A stretch of DNA of 64,000 nucleotides, taken from positions 434,001-498,000 of the forward strand of contig NZ_LT670818.1 of assembly GCF_900129505.1 (NCBI RefSeq), in the 5' to 3' direction. Position 1 is the first letter of the stretch, and each line of letters opens with the position of its first letter. Below the pieces are notes generated by a model, which was given only the letters and a program-made list of their open reading frames with translations, made no database searches and was not told where the DNA came from. The translations under genes and the position numbers were made by a program. Of the stretch, positions 8,392-17,457 are shown one piece after another. This DNA comes from Bradyrhizobium erythrophlei (lineage in GTDB: Bacteria > Pseudomonadota > Alphaproteobacteria > Rhizobiales > Xanthobacteraceae).

Positions 8392-10707
8392 TCATCCTTC
8401 GCCGTCGAGATCGCCTTCACCGGGCGAGCCGGAGCGCACGATGCGGATAGGTACGCCTTTGGCGGAAGGCGTGAAGCTCAAGGGATCGTGTGCATAAAGC
8501 GGAATCAGCGGATTGGTCTCGGGATAGTAGGCAGCGCAACATCCGTCCGGAAACGAGTAGCCGACCACGCTAAAGTTGCGCACCGCCCTCTCGACTCCGT
8601 CGGTCGACAGCGTGACCAGATCGACACGGTCGCCGGCCGCCAGTCCGCGCCGCTTCATTTCCCGCTCATTGAGAAACACCACATCGCGCTGGCCGTAGAC
8701 GCCGCGATAGCGATCTGACATCGAATAGAGCGTGCTGTTGTATTGGTCGTGGCTGCGCACCGTGGTTAGCCACAGTGCCTCCGGATCATTCTGCTGGGGA
8801 TCCTCGCCGAGACCGTCGAAGATCAGGAAATTCGCCTTTCCCGACGGTGTCGCCCAGATGCGCTCGCGGGCCGTCGAAGTAAGATGGAATCCGCCGGGAA
8901 CCCGGATGCGCGCATTGTAGCCCTGGAAGATCGGGAACACATCCTCGATCGCATCGCGGATGCGGTCGTAGTCGGCAACCAGATTGTCCCAGTCGACGAC
9001 GGAGCGGGCACCGAGCGTCGCACGCGCCACGCCGGCGACGATGGCAGGCTCGCTCAGAAGGTGCGCTGAGGCGGGCGTGTTGCGGCCGGCGGAGGCATGC
9101 ACCATCGACATTGAATCTTCGACCGTGATCGACTGCGGACCGGTCGCCTGGATGTCGATCTCGGTGCGTCCGAGACACGGCAGGATCACGGCGTCCCGCC
9201 CGTGAACGAGGTGACTGCGGTTGAGCTTCGTCGAAACGTGAACCGTCAGGTCGAGACTTCGCAACGCCGCCTGCGTCGTTTGCCAATCCGGTATCGCAGC
9301 CGCAAAATTGCCGCCCATGGCGAAGAATACCTTCACCTCGCCGCGGATCATCGCTTCAAGCGCGGTGACGACGTTGTGGCCGTCCGCCGCCGGAGGCTTG
9401 AAGCCGAAGCGGTGCTCCAGCCTCCCGAGAAACTCCTCGCCAGGCACTTCGGTAATTCCGACCGTGCGATCGCCCTGCACGTTCGAGTGACCGCGAACCG
9501 GACAGAGGCCGGCCCCCTCGCGTCCGATATGGCCGCGCAGCAAAGCAAGATTGGCGAGCTGCTGCACATTGCACGCACCACGCCGATGCTGCGTGATGCC
9601 CATGCCGTAGACGATGATCGCGCGCTCCGCCTTCATGTAGACGCGCGCGGCGTGTTCGATTTCCGCGCGGGGTAGTCCGGATTGGCGCTCGATCGCATCC
9701 CACTGGGTCGCCCGCAGATCGTCGGCCAGGGCCTCGATCCCGGTCGTATGGCCCCGGATGAAATCCCAGTCCAGGATCTCCGGCTGTTCGCTGGCGCGCG
9801 CGGTGTCATCGGCTTCCACCATGACTTTCATCAGCCCCTTCAGCACGGCGATGTCGCCGCCCACGCGCACCTGGTAAAGCCTGGAACTGATCTGCGTCGA
9901 GGTCAGCGTCGCCATCTCGATCGGGCTCTGGGGCGCCTGGAACCGTTCAAGAGCCCGCTCGCGGAACGGATTGAAGGAGATGATGGCCGCACCCCGGCGC
10001 GAGGCGTTGCGCAGGCTGGTCATCATGCGCGGGCTGTTGGTGCCCGGGTTCTGCCCGAGAATGAAGATACAGTCGGTCTTGTCGAAATCCTCCAACAGGA
10101 CGGTTCCCTTGCCGACGCCAAGCGACTGCGGCAGGCCGACACTCGTCGCCTCGTGGCACATGTTCGAACAGTCGGGAAAATTATTGGTGCCGTATTCGCG
10201 CACAAAGAGCTGGTAGAGAAACGCAGCCTCGTTCGAGGTGCGGCCGGAGGTGTAGAACTCGGCCATGTTCGGATCGGGAAGCGCGTTCAGGTGGCGGCCG
10301 ACGATCGCAAAGGCCTCGTCCCAGCTGACCGGAAGATAGCGGTCCGACGCAGCATCATAGGCCATCGGGTGGGTGAGACGGCCCACCATCTCGAGTTCGT
10401 AGTCGCTCCAGCCGGAAAGCTCGGTGACGCTGTGTGCCGCGAAGAATTCCGGTGTGCAGCGCTTGGCGGTCGCTTCCCACGCGACGGCCTTGCCGCCGTT
10501 TTCGCAGAACTCGAACGATGATGTGTGTTTCGGATCCGGCCAGGCGCAGCCGGGGCAGTCGAACCCTTGGGGTTGATTCATGCGGCTCAGGGTCGCCGCG
10601 CCCTTTATCGCAACACCCTGTTCGACAAGATGTTCGCTCAAAGCCTTGAGTGCCCCCCATCCGCCGGCCGGTTGATGATAGGGACGAATGGCTTTTCTGT
10701 CGGACAT
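8392..10707 (-). CDS. Molybdopterin oxidoreductase, formate dehydrogenase-like (FdhF/YdeP family)
   Basis: A 771-residue Mo-bis-MGD enzyme predicted to oxidise formate to CO2 in the cytosol; the exact substrate is inferred. The family cluster motif DCPGCAWPDP (Cys51, Cys54) sits at the N-terminus. Cys184 in SNMCHEATSVGL is the likely molybdenum ligand, in place of the selenocysteine of E. coli FdhF. A C-terminal molybdopterin-dinucleotide-binding domain is present (TTVRSHDQYNSTLYSM, about 660-675). The chosen start (MSDRKAIRP) has AAAGGTG upstream; a longer frame to 10809 lacks one. The divergent gene encodes oxalate decarboxylase, whose product is formate. The sulfurtransferase FdhD that such enzymes need is encoded at 27537-28394. 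No electron-transfer subunit lies beside it. Confidence 0.9.
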   Translation of the reverse strand: MSDRKAIRPYHQPAGGWGALKALSEHLVEQGVAIKGAATLSRMNQPQGFDCPGCAWPDPKHTSSFEFCENGGKAVAWEATAKRCTPEFFAAHSVTELSGWSDYELEMVGRLTHPMAYDAASDRYLPVSWDEAFAIVGRHLNALPDPNMAEFYTSGRTSNEAAFLYQLFVREYGTNNFPDCSNMCHEATSVGLPQSLGVGKGTVLLEDFDKTDCIFILGQNPGTNSPRMMTSLRNASRRGAAIISFNPFRERALERFQAPQSPIEMATLTSTQISSRLYQVRVGGDIAVLKGLMKVMVEADDTARASEQPEILDWDFIRGHTTGIEALADDLRATQWDAIERQSGLPRAEIEHAARVYMKAERAIIVYGMGITQHRRGACNVQQLANLALLRGHIGREGAGLCPVRGHSNVQGDRTVGITEVPGEEFLGRLEHRFGFKPPAADGHNVVTALEAMIRGEVKVFFAMGGNFAAAIPDWQTTQAALRSLDLTVHVSTKLNRSHLVHGRDAVILPCLGRTEIDIQATGPQSITVEDSMSMVHASAGRNTPASAHLLSEPAIVAGVARATLGARSVVDWDNLVADYDRIRDAIEDVFPIFQGYNARIRVPGGFHLTSTARERIWATPSGKANFLIFDGLGEDPQQNDPEALWLTTVRSHDQYNSTLYSMSDRYRGVYGQRDVVFLNEREMKRRGLAAGDRVDLVTLSTDGVERAVRNFSVVGYSFPDGCCAAYYPETNPLIPLYAHDPLSFTPSAKGVPIRIVRSGSPGEGDLDGEG

Positions 10708-10770
10708 CGAAAAACACCTTTGAAAGAGAACGATCGCCGCTCGAGTAGGGAATGCTACCGGCGAAGAGTC

Positions 10771-10854
10771 TTTCAGGAATGATCCGCATCTTTCCGGATT
10801 GCACACCAAGCCGTCCGCTCACCTGCTGCGGCGTGCGGTAGTGCATTCCTGAAA
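10771..10854. promoter_or_regulatory. Divergent control region with 11-bp inverted repeat
   Basis: TTTCAGGAATG (10771-10781) and CATTCCTGAAA (10844-10854) are perfect inverted copies 62 bases apart, between the divergent formate dehydrogenase-like and oxalate decarboxylase starts. A smaller ATCCG/CGGAT pair lies at 10782-10799. This could be a pair of operator half-sites for one regulator acting on both genes. No cognate regulator gene is adjacent. Confidence 0.45.
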
Positions 10855-10975
10855 AAGCGTCGTCGTTTGCGGAAGCTAACAGACGAGCGGCTGCCTAGAT
10901 TGTCGTAATCACGGCGCTGTCGGAGAATCGCGTTTTGGCGACGCCGAACAATTCCATCTATGGGAGTGATAGCCT

Positions 10976-12223
10976 ATGTTCTCGAGACGAGACGTGCTGG
11001 CGGGTTCAGCCGCGGCAGCGGCAATGACGGCATCTGCGGCGCGAGGCGCCACCTTCGGCAACCCCGACGAGCCGCCGCAGGGCGCGGTCAATGCCAAGGG
11101 TCCGGGAAATCTGGCCGACCCCGGGCCGCAAAATCCCGCGATCGGCAATCAGTTTCCCTCCGCGCAGTTTCCACCGGCAACGGATGTCGGCGGCTTGCCG
11201 ATGGACTGGGCGTCGTTCAACAACGCGCCCAAGCGCGTTCAGAACGGGGGCTGGGCACGTCAGGTCACGGTGGAAGATTTCGCGATTTCGAAGGAGATAT
11301 CCGGCGTCGACATGCGCCTGACCGCCGGCGGCATCCGCGAGCTGCACTGGCATCAGGCCGCCGAGTGGGCGATCATGACGTATGGCAATTGCCGCGTGAC
11401 GGTGCTCGATGCGCAAGGCCGGCCCTATGCTGCCGACGTGAGCGCGGGCGATCTCTGGTATTTTCCCGCCGGTGCGCCGCATTCGCTGCAAGGGCTCGGC
11501 CCGGACGGCTGCGAATTCGTCATTTGCTTCGACGACGGCCACGCCAACGAATTCAACACATTGCTGGTATCGGACTGGTTCGCGCATACGCCACCCGAGG
11601 TGCTGGCCAAGAATTTCGGCGTGCCCGCGGAGACATTCGCCAAGATTCCGCTGCACAATCTCTGGATCTTCCAGGGCACCGTGCCCGGCGACCTGGCCGC
11701 GGATCGGGCCGCCATCAGCAGGAACGCGGCCGCCCCGCCCCATCCGTTTGTTTTTCCGCTGGGATCTTCGCAACCAGTGAGGCAATCCAGCGCCGGGGAC
11801 ATACGCGTCGCCGACAGCAGCAACTTCAACGTCTCCACGACGGTGGCCGCAGCGCTGGTAACGGTTAAACCCGGCGGCGTGCGCGAGATGCATTGGCATC
11901 CCAATGCCGATGAATGGCAATATTACCTCAAGGGCAAGGCGCGCATGACGGTTTTCGACACCGGCCCGAACGCGTTGACAATGGACTTCAACGCCGGCGA
12001 CATCGGCTATGTCAGGCGCAATCTCGGACATTACGTCGAGAATGTCGGCGATACCGACCTGCAGTTTATCGGCGTGTTCCGCGCGCCGCGCTACGAAGAG
12101 GTGTCGCTGTCCAACTGGCTGACGCATACGCCGCCGGCACTGGTGGCCCAGCATCTCAACATCGACGTAGCCACCATCGCGAAGTGGCCCGACAATGGCC
12201 CAGGCATCATGCCGAAATCGTGA
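10976..12223 (+). CDS. oxdC: Bicupin oxalate decarboxylase
   Basis: Manganese enzyme of 415 residues converting oxalate to formate and CO2. The twin-arginine leader SRRDVLAGSAAAAAM (residues 3-17) indicates export of the folded protein to the periplasm. Both cupin domains keep their metal ligands: RELHWHQAAEW (His124, His126, Glu130) with His169, and REMHWHPNADEW (His306, His308, Glu313) with His352. The N-domain lid has NEFNT around Glu192 where the Bacillus enzyme has SENST; the key glutamate is kept, favouring decarboxylase over oxidase, although the other lid residues differ. ATG 10976 is preceded by GGGAG. The neighbouring divergent gene can use the formate produced. Confidence 0.9.
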   Translation: MFSRRDVLAGSAAAAAMTASAARGATFGNPDEPPQGAVNAKGPGNLADPGPQNPAIGNQFPSAQFPPATDVGGLPMDWASFNNAPKRVQNGGWARQVTVEDFAISKEISGVDMRLTAGGIRELHWHQAAEWAIMTYGNCRVTVLDAQGRPYAADVSAGDLWYFPAGAPHSLQGLGPDGCEFVICFDDGHANEFNTLLVSDWFAHTPPEVLAKNFGVPAETFAKIPLHNLWIFQGTVPGDLAADRAAISRNAAAPPHPFVFPLGSSQPVRQSSAGDIRVADSSNFNVSTTVAAALVTVKPGGVREMHWHPNADEWQYYLKGKARMTVFDTGPNALTMDFNAGDIGYVRRNLGHYVENVGDTDLQFIGVFRAPRYEEVSLSNWLTHTPPALVAQHLNIDVATIAKWPDNGPGIMPKS

Positions 12224-12259
12224 AAGCATTGGGGTACGGACGAAGCGGATGGGTGCGCG

Positions 12260-14260
12260 TTAGGTATCTTCGTCGCATTGCGGCAACGTGAACTGAAAGG
12301 TTGCTCCCTGGCCGGCGTTGCCGGATGCAGACAGTCGCCCGCCATGGGCTTCGATGATCGACCGGCAGATCGATAGCCCCAGACCCAGGCCATTCGACTT
12401 GGTCGTGAAGAACGCATCAAACATCCGGTCCGCATTCTCGGCGGAGGAAATGCCGACGCCACGGTCCTCGACCGTGACCAAGACCTGGCTCACGTTGTCC
12501 CGCTGCGACCGAATCGTCAGCTCGTGCGGCCGGTCTGACACCGATTGCATCGCTTCGACACCGTTCATCACCAGATTGATGATGACCTGCTGCAACTGGA
12601 CCCGATCGGCGCAGACCATCAATGCCGCCGGCGCAAGCTCCATCCGCAGCGACACCCGGCTATCGGACAGCTGCCGCTGCACCAGGGCTCGGACCTCGTT
12701 TACAACTTCATTGATGTCGAGCCTTGTCTTCTCGCCGCCTTTTTTGGCCGCCAGCGCCCGGACGCGCCCGATCACATCGGCGGCGCGACTGCCGTCGTTG
12801 ATGATCCATTCCACAGAGCGGCGCGCCGCATCCATGTTGGGGCTATCGCTGCTGAGCCAGCGCAGGCAGGCCTCGGCATTGGCCATGATCGCGGCGAGCG
12901 GCTGATTCACCTCATGGGCGATCGAGGCCGCCAACTCGCCGAGCGTGGTCACACGGGTGGCATGCGCCAGGTTGGCCTGCGCCTCTTGCAGGGCGGCCTC
13001 CGCCTGCTCTGCGCGAACCGTGGCCGATATGTCGCTCGCGACGCCCCGGTAGCCGAGGAAAACGCCGGCCGAATTGAAAACGGGCCTGCCGCTGGCGGCA
13101 AGGTAGACCGGCGAGCCATTCGCCTTCATCGACCTGAACCTGAAGTCGCGAAAGGCGGCATGCGCGTTCAGGATGTCGCGGTGAAGCCGCCACTTCTCCG
13201 GTTCTTCCTCAACGTCGCAGGCCGCCTCCCATATCGTCATACCGATACTACCGGAGACGGCGGTGGATTTCCGGGACACACTAACGAGACGATGGTCCGG
13301 GCCGGTTTCCCAGAACCAGTCCGAGGCCGTCTCGGCAAAATCGCGGAAGCGCTGCTCGCTCTGCCGCAACTCTTCCTCGGCCTTTTTGGTCGCGGTGACA
13401 TCCATCACCGCTCCGACAAACCGGACGTTGCCGGATTCGTCTCGCGAGGCGTGAGCCAGGGCACGAATATACTTCACCGCGCCATCCGGCATCAGCAATC
13501 TGAATTCATGATCGAAATCCCTGCCGTCGCTGGAGGCAAGATCGATCGTCTGTTGCGCGAGAGTCCTGTCTTCGGGATGAACGCGTTGAATGGCAGACGC
13601 GAGATCAGGTTTTGTCGTTCGATCGTACTGGAAGATCCGAAAGGTTTCCTCCGACCACAAGAGCTCGCCGGTGGCGAGGTTCCAGCCGAAACTGCCGGTC
13701 TGGCTCAGGCGTTGGGCTTCGGCCAAATACATTTCGCTATGCAGCAGCCTGGCCTCGATCCGCCTTTGGTCTTCGAGCGCCGCCAGCAAATCGTTGCGAG
13801 AGCGCCGCAGAGACCTTGTCGCGGTTCTTTGTGACGCACTTAGCCAATTCACGAACAGGGCCACGGCCAGGAACAGCGCCAAGCGTGGCAGCTGCTTTGA
13901 ATCGACAGTGAACGCATCGATTGGGGGAACCAGATAATAATCGAAAGCCAGCAAGCCGAGCACCGTCGCTAACAATCCCGGGCCAAAACCGCCGAACCAG
14001 GCGACGACCATGATCGCGCAAAGGAAGAGGGATACGAACGGTTCAATGTGCAGGAACGTCACCGCGGCTTTCGAGGCGGCCAGTGCGACGGCCATCGCCA
14101 AAACCGCAATCGCATAGCGCGAGATCGTGGACGACCAGGGCGCAACGCCTGCGATCGGTTGTCCGGAGAACAATACGGGCCGTGACCAGGTCGCCGCTTC
14201 TGGCGGTCCGACAAGCAGGTCCGACGCGCCCGCATCGTTTTCATTCTGGCCCCGGAGCAT
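12260..14260 (-). CDS. Membrane PAS-PAS sensor histidine kinase
   Basis: Hybrid-free sensor kinase of about 666 residues. Order of domains: four membrane helices resembling the KdpD-type DUF4118 block (about residues 45-145), a PAS domain (about 190-295, LSQTGSFGWNL), a second PAS domain (about 310-415), the dimerisation/phosphoacceptor domain with SIAHEVNQPL (His449), and an HATPase domain ending in GLGLGLSICRS. ATG 14260 has GGGAGG eleven bases upstream and is preferred to TTG 14290. Two response-regulator genes lie upstream on the same strand, but a gap of about 400 bases gives this gene its own promoter. Its PAS-HisKA part is clearly paralogous to the end of the large kinase at 29.8-35.3 kb. 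Confidence 0.92.
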   Translation of the reverse strand: MLRGQNENDAGASDLLVGPPEAATWSRPVLFSGQPIAGVAPWSSTISRYAIAVLAMAVALAASKAAVTFLHIEPFVSLFLCAIMVVAWFGGFGPGLLATVLGLLAFDYYLVPPIDAFTVDSKQLPRLALFLAVALFVNWLSASQRTATRSLRRSRNDLLAALEDQRRIEARLLHSEMYLAEAQRLSQTGSFGWNLATGELLWSEETFRIFQYDRTTKPDLASAIQRVHPEDRTLAQQTIDLASSDGRDFDHEFRLLMPDGAVKYIRALAHASRDESGNVRFVGAVMDVTATKKAEEELRQSEQRFRDFAETASDWFWETGPDHRLVSVSRKSTAVSGSIGMTIWEAACDVEEEPEKWRLHRDILNAHAAFRDFRFRSMKANGSPVYLAASGRPVFNSAGVFLGYRGVASDISATVRAEQAEAALQEAQANLAHATRVTTLGELAASIAHEVNQPLAAIMANAEACLRWLSSDSPNMDAARRSVEWIINDGSRAADVIGRVRALAAKKGGEKTRLDINEVVNEVRALVQRQLSDSRVSLRMELAPAALMVCADRVQLQQVIINLVMNGVEAMQSVSDRPHELTIRSQRDNVSQVLVTVEDRGVGISSAENADRMFDAFFTTKSNGLGLGLSICRSIIEAHGGRLSASGNAGQGATFQFTLPQCDEDT

Positions 14261-14317
14261 ACCGAAAGCTACCTCCCACGGCACGTTCAAATATTGCGCT
14301 CTTAAATTGCCCTGATT

Positions 14318-14334
14318 GCGAGTGTGACACCAGC
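14318..14334. promoter_or_regulatory. GTGTGACAC pseudo-palindrome upstream of the PAS kinase
   Basis: GCGAGTGTGACACCAGC lies 58 bases upstream of the kinase start. A perfect left arm GCGAGTGT faces a partly changed right arm. The same core with a perfect right arm ACACTCGC occurs twice at 35456-35491, upstream of the paralogous large kinase. It is a candidate operator. Confidence 0.5.
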
Positions 14335-14665
14335 ATTCGAAGACATCCCTGCTCCAACCGTTCGGACTACCGACAACGGGTCACCGAAGCGGGCACTCAT
14401 CCTCCCTGCACGTCTTCGTTGTCTTGTGACATTGAAAAATCTCGGTTTTTTGATTGGCGCATTTCACAAAAAATTCAGATGGCGGCTTCATCCCCGTCCA
14501 TGACGACGATGTCCGCTGACTTAGGGGTCCGCCCCGTCTTTTCCAACTAAATACGCATTTAGTTTCGGGGCAAACGGGCTGGAAGGGCGTGGCGGAGGGT
14601 ATCGAGGCTTGCAGACGATGGTCCGGGAGGCCCGCAAAGTTTGCTGCCGCGAGGTGGTCGGAAAC
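14335..14665. other. Gene-free region between response regulator and kinase
   Basis: About 330 bases, relatively AT-rich for this genome around 14400-14480 (runs of A and T, for example ctcggttttttgattgg). It probably holds the promoter of the kinase gene. A small GGGG/CCCC hairpin at about 14523-14534 is followed by GTCTTTT on the plus strand, where no gene needs ending. No coding sequence is seen. Confidence 0.45.
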
Positions 14666-15055
14666 CTAAGGGTCGGCGGTTCCATCGCCCGGCCGCAGGG
14701 CCTGTTCCAGGCACGCAATGAGATGCCCTCTGTCGAAAGGCTTGGTCAGAAATCCCAGCGCTCCGGCGCTGAATGCCCGCGCGCGGATGCGTTCGTCGGG
14801 GAAGGCCGTTATGAAGATGAACGGCACGCGCTGATCCCGGCTGCGCAGATGTACCAGAAGTTCGACGCCGCTCATGGCCGGCATATTGACGTCCGCAACC
14901 ACGCAGGCGGTGGCGTCCATATGATCCGACCGCAGGAACTCTTCTGCCGACTCGAAGGTATGCACGACGTAGCCGAGCGACTGCAGCAGATTGCCGATCG
15001 CGGCGCGAATGGAAGCATCGTCGTCGATGATTGATATCAACGGAAGCAATTTCAT
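14666..15055 (-). CDS. Single-domain response regulator
   Basis: A 129-residue receiver domain with no output domain. The acidic pocket (IIDDDAS), the phosphoacceptor aspartate in CVVADVNMPAMSG, the ITAF switch region and the conserved lysine in FLTKPF are all present. Such stand-alone receivers relay or sink phosphate. GTG 15061 is an alternative start six bases upstream. It lies between the FixJ-type gene (79 bases upstream) and the PAS kinase, so the three probably work together. A close relative in style is encoded at 39401-39790. Confidence 0.9.
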   Translation of the reverse strand: MKLLPLISIIDDDASIRAAIGNLLQSLGYVVHTFESAEEFLRSDHMDATACVVADVNMPAMSGVELLVHLRSRDQRVPFIFITAFPDERIRARAFSAGALGFLTKPFDRGHLIACLEQALRPGDGTADP

Positions 15056-15140
15056 CCCCACTGGGACAACGGAGAATTTGCGGTGCGGGAAACTGCGCCG
15101 CGGGACGGGCTTGTGAAATTATACTTAGGTTTCTACGCGC

Positions 15141-15818
15141 TCACGGATTCGCCCGGTCGATTCCGATCGCCTCGGCCATCCTGACCAAATCAGCCAGCGA
15201 CCTCGCGCCCATCTTCTTCATGACGCGCCCACGATGGACCTTCACGGTAATCTCGGCGACCCCAATCTCGGCTGCTATCTGCTTGTTCATAAGCCCGGCG
15301 GCGACCATCGCCAGCACTTCGCGCTCGCGTTGGGTCAGGGTTTCGAAATGGGTTTGCAGGCTCGAGATAGTCTTCCCTTGTTCGCGTCTTCTGCGGTCCC
15401 GCTCGATCGCCGTCGCCACGGAATCGAGCAAATCCTGGTCGCGAAACGGCTTGGTCAGGAAGTCGATCGCCCCGCCCTTCATCGCCCTGACCGTCATCGG
15501 GATATCGCCGTGGCCCGTCACAAAGATAATCGGAATATGGATGTTGGCCTTGGCCAGTTCGTTCTGAAGGTCCAGGCCGCTTAGCCCCGGCAATCTGATG
15601 TCCAGCACGAGGCAGCTGGCAATATCCGGAAGCTTACTCTGGAGCAGTTCGGCGGCGGACCCGAACACCTGTACGTTCAAGCCCACCGAGTGAAAGAGAT
15701 TGGCGAGCGCCCGGCGCACGCCGTCGTCGTCGTCGACAACGAAGACAATCGACTCCGGTGCTCCTACGAGGTCACGAGGTGACGTGGCGTGTGCGGTCAG
15801 CTGCCAACTCCGATGCAA
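15141..15818 (-). CDS. FixJ/NarL-type response regulator
   Basis: Two-domain regulator of about 225 residues. A receiver with the phosphoacceptor in LVLDIRLPGLSG and lysine in FLTKPFRD is followed by a LuxR-type helix-turn-helix (LTQREREVLAMVAAGLMNKQIA ..., about 160-220). The frame begins with TTG at 15818, with no clear ribosome site and no ATG or GTG before the receiver, so the start is uncertain by a few residues. It heads the regulator-receiver-kinase group. The DNA-binding domain closely resembles that of the regulator at 29193-29831, suggesting related target sites. Confidence 0.9.
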   Translation of the reverse strand: MHRSWQLTAHATSPRDLVGAPESIVFVVDDDDGVRRALANLFHSVGLNVQVFGSAAELLQSKLPDIASCLVLDIRLPGLSGLDLQNELAKANIHIPIIFVTGHGDIPMTVRAMKGGAIDFLTKPFRDQDLLDSVATAIERDRRRREQGKTISSLQTHFETLTQREREVLAMVAAGLMNKQIAAEIGVAEITVKVHRGRVMKKMGARSLADLVRMAEAIGIDRANP

Positions 15819-16081
15819 CGGTTAAATGAACTGAAACATTCTAGCAGCCGTTTGGCCGGAGGCCTTTGGAATCTTGTTCCAAATTCCCCGGTCATCGCTC
15901 CCATGCAAGATTAGGATACCTTAGGAAGATCCGCAACTCGATGCCGGTGGCGACGCCTACCGGTTTTGACGGATTCGTGACCCAGGTGCCGCAGCCCGCC
16001 CGGTTCCCCCGGCTATCCCGAATGCCCGGCCGATCCGGTGAACGCCACGAGGTCCAATAATCCGGCACGATCGGCGGCGCG

Positions 16082-17437
16082 CTACCGCCGGCCGCCAGAG
16101 CCGGACTTGGCAAGATCGGGATACAAGAACTCGATGCACATTTTCGGAACGATCAGGCCGAAGGCCATAGCCAGCATGACCAGGATCGCCGTCGTTCCAT
16201 CGGCGATCGTCGTGCGCAGCACGTCAAACGACGCCTTGTTGCCGAGCGAGAGCAGATCGACCAGCCCGCCAGCCATCCGGAACAGGAATCCCCCCGGGAT
16301 CAGCGAGACGACGGATGCGAAGGCAAACGCCGCGAAAGGCAGCCGCATTCGATCGGCAAGCGGCGTTACGATAATTCCGACCACGAGACAGGCAGCGAGC
16401 GCCCCGGTCGCGGCACCCACGCCTGCAAACGATATCATGGCCCAGCGTGACGCGTGCGCGAACATTCCGATCGCGATCGGAATCGGCAGCATCCGCCACG
16501 GCATCGCAAAGAACGTTCCGTAGGCCGCGACCGCGACACCCGCCGCGATCACGTCATAGCCGAACGGCACCGGCTGCGACGGCGCCGAGACCGGCAGGCC
16601 CACGCCGCCGAGCCACAGGCCGCTCAAAAGGCCTGTGCAGATCATGAGGATGATCAAGCCTGCATAAGCGAGTCGCGAAGCGCCCAACCCGATCCGCGCC
16701 CGCGCCAGATCGATCGTGCCATTCAGGAGATGGGGACCGGGCACCAGGATCATGCAGGGACAGACCGCAACGAGACGCAGGCTGGAGCTGAACTGCAACC
16801 GGGCGGCGACCGCGCCGATGGTGCCGGCGAGCAGCGCCGCGCAGAGGGGCTGAACAAACGGATTGTGGCCCATTCCCGACAACCACCGACGAAGGCAAGC
16901 CCCAGCGCCAGCGCTGACCGCGATCAGCGCCAGGCTCAACAGGTGAGCCGCCCCGAAAATGACGCCGAGTGCCGCCGCGCCGGCCGCCGCCAGCAGCGCA
17001 AAGCGCGTCAGCGAGACCGGCGGAAATCGCGCAATCGTATCGAGCGCCGAACGCGCGGTTTCCGCGTCCAGGCGGCCGTCGCAGACCTCATCGATCACGT
17101 CGGTCGCGGCGGCTACTTTGCGCATATCCACCCCCAAAGGCGCGCAGCCGACGATTTCGTAGCGCGGGACGCTGGCATCGTCGATGCGGATGGTCAGTTC
17201 GCCCCAGTGCGGGAAGACGGTCGCGCGAAATCCCATGGCGTCGGCAAGCCGGCCGCTGGCGGTTACGATTTTCTCAGTGGATTGACCGTTTTCGAGCAGC
17301 AGCTTGGCGACGTGCGGTAGCAGGGCCAGCTGTTCCGCCGACGCCACCTGCGCCTGCCGCCCAACGACCACCGAGCCCTGGTCCGGACCACCGCCGTTGT
17401 TGGACATCTCTGCGTTGGCCACCGCCGGTTCTCCCAT
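16082..17437 (-). CDS. ThrE-type threonine/serine exporter family protein
   Basis: Inner-membrane protein of 451 residues. A soluble N-terminal domain (about residues 30-145, with LLLENGQSTEKI and the acidic DEVCDGRLDAETA) precedes about ten membrane segments, including CPCMILVPGPHLLNG and the final LIPGGFLFRMAGG helix. This is the fused arrangement of actinobacterial ThrE and of YjjP/YjjB joined. Export of threonine or serine is the family function; the substrate here is not known. It is the last gene of the minus-strand respiratory cluster, 20 bases after the FUSC gene. Confidence 0.85.
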   Translation of the reverse strand: MGEPAVANAEMSNNGGGPDQGSVVVGRQAQVASAEQLALLPHVAKLLLENGQSTEKIVTASGRLADAMGFRATVFPHWGELTIRIDDASVPRYEIVGCAPLGVDMRKVAAATDVIDEVCDGRLDAETARSALDTIARFPPVSLTRFALLAAAGAAALGVIFGAAHLLSLALIAVSAGAGACLRRWLSGMGHNPFVQPLCAALLAGTIGAVAARLQFSSSLRLVAVCPCMILVPGPHLLNGTIDLARARIGLGASRLAYAGLIILMICTGLLSGLWLGGVGLPVSAPSQPVPFGYDVIAAGVAVAAYGTFFAMPWRMLPIPIAIGMFAHASRWAMISFAGVGAATGALAACLVVGIIVTPLADRMRLPFAAFAFASVVSLIPGGFLFRMAGGLVDLLSLGNKASFDVLRTTIADGTTAILVMLAMAFGLIVPKMCIEFLYPDLAKSGSGGRR

Positions 17438-17457
17438 CTGTCAGCCGCCCATCGGCG

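Noticed and set aside
11006..12229. A long minus-strand frame opposite oxalate decarboxylase
   Set aside because: Codon-position shadow; the plus-strand bicupin is unambiguous.
14523..14545. A GGGG/CCCC hairpin followed by GTCTTTT as a terminator
   Set aside because: The stem is only four base pairs and no plus-strand gene precedes it.
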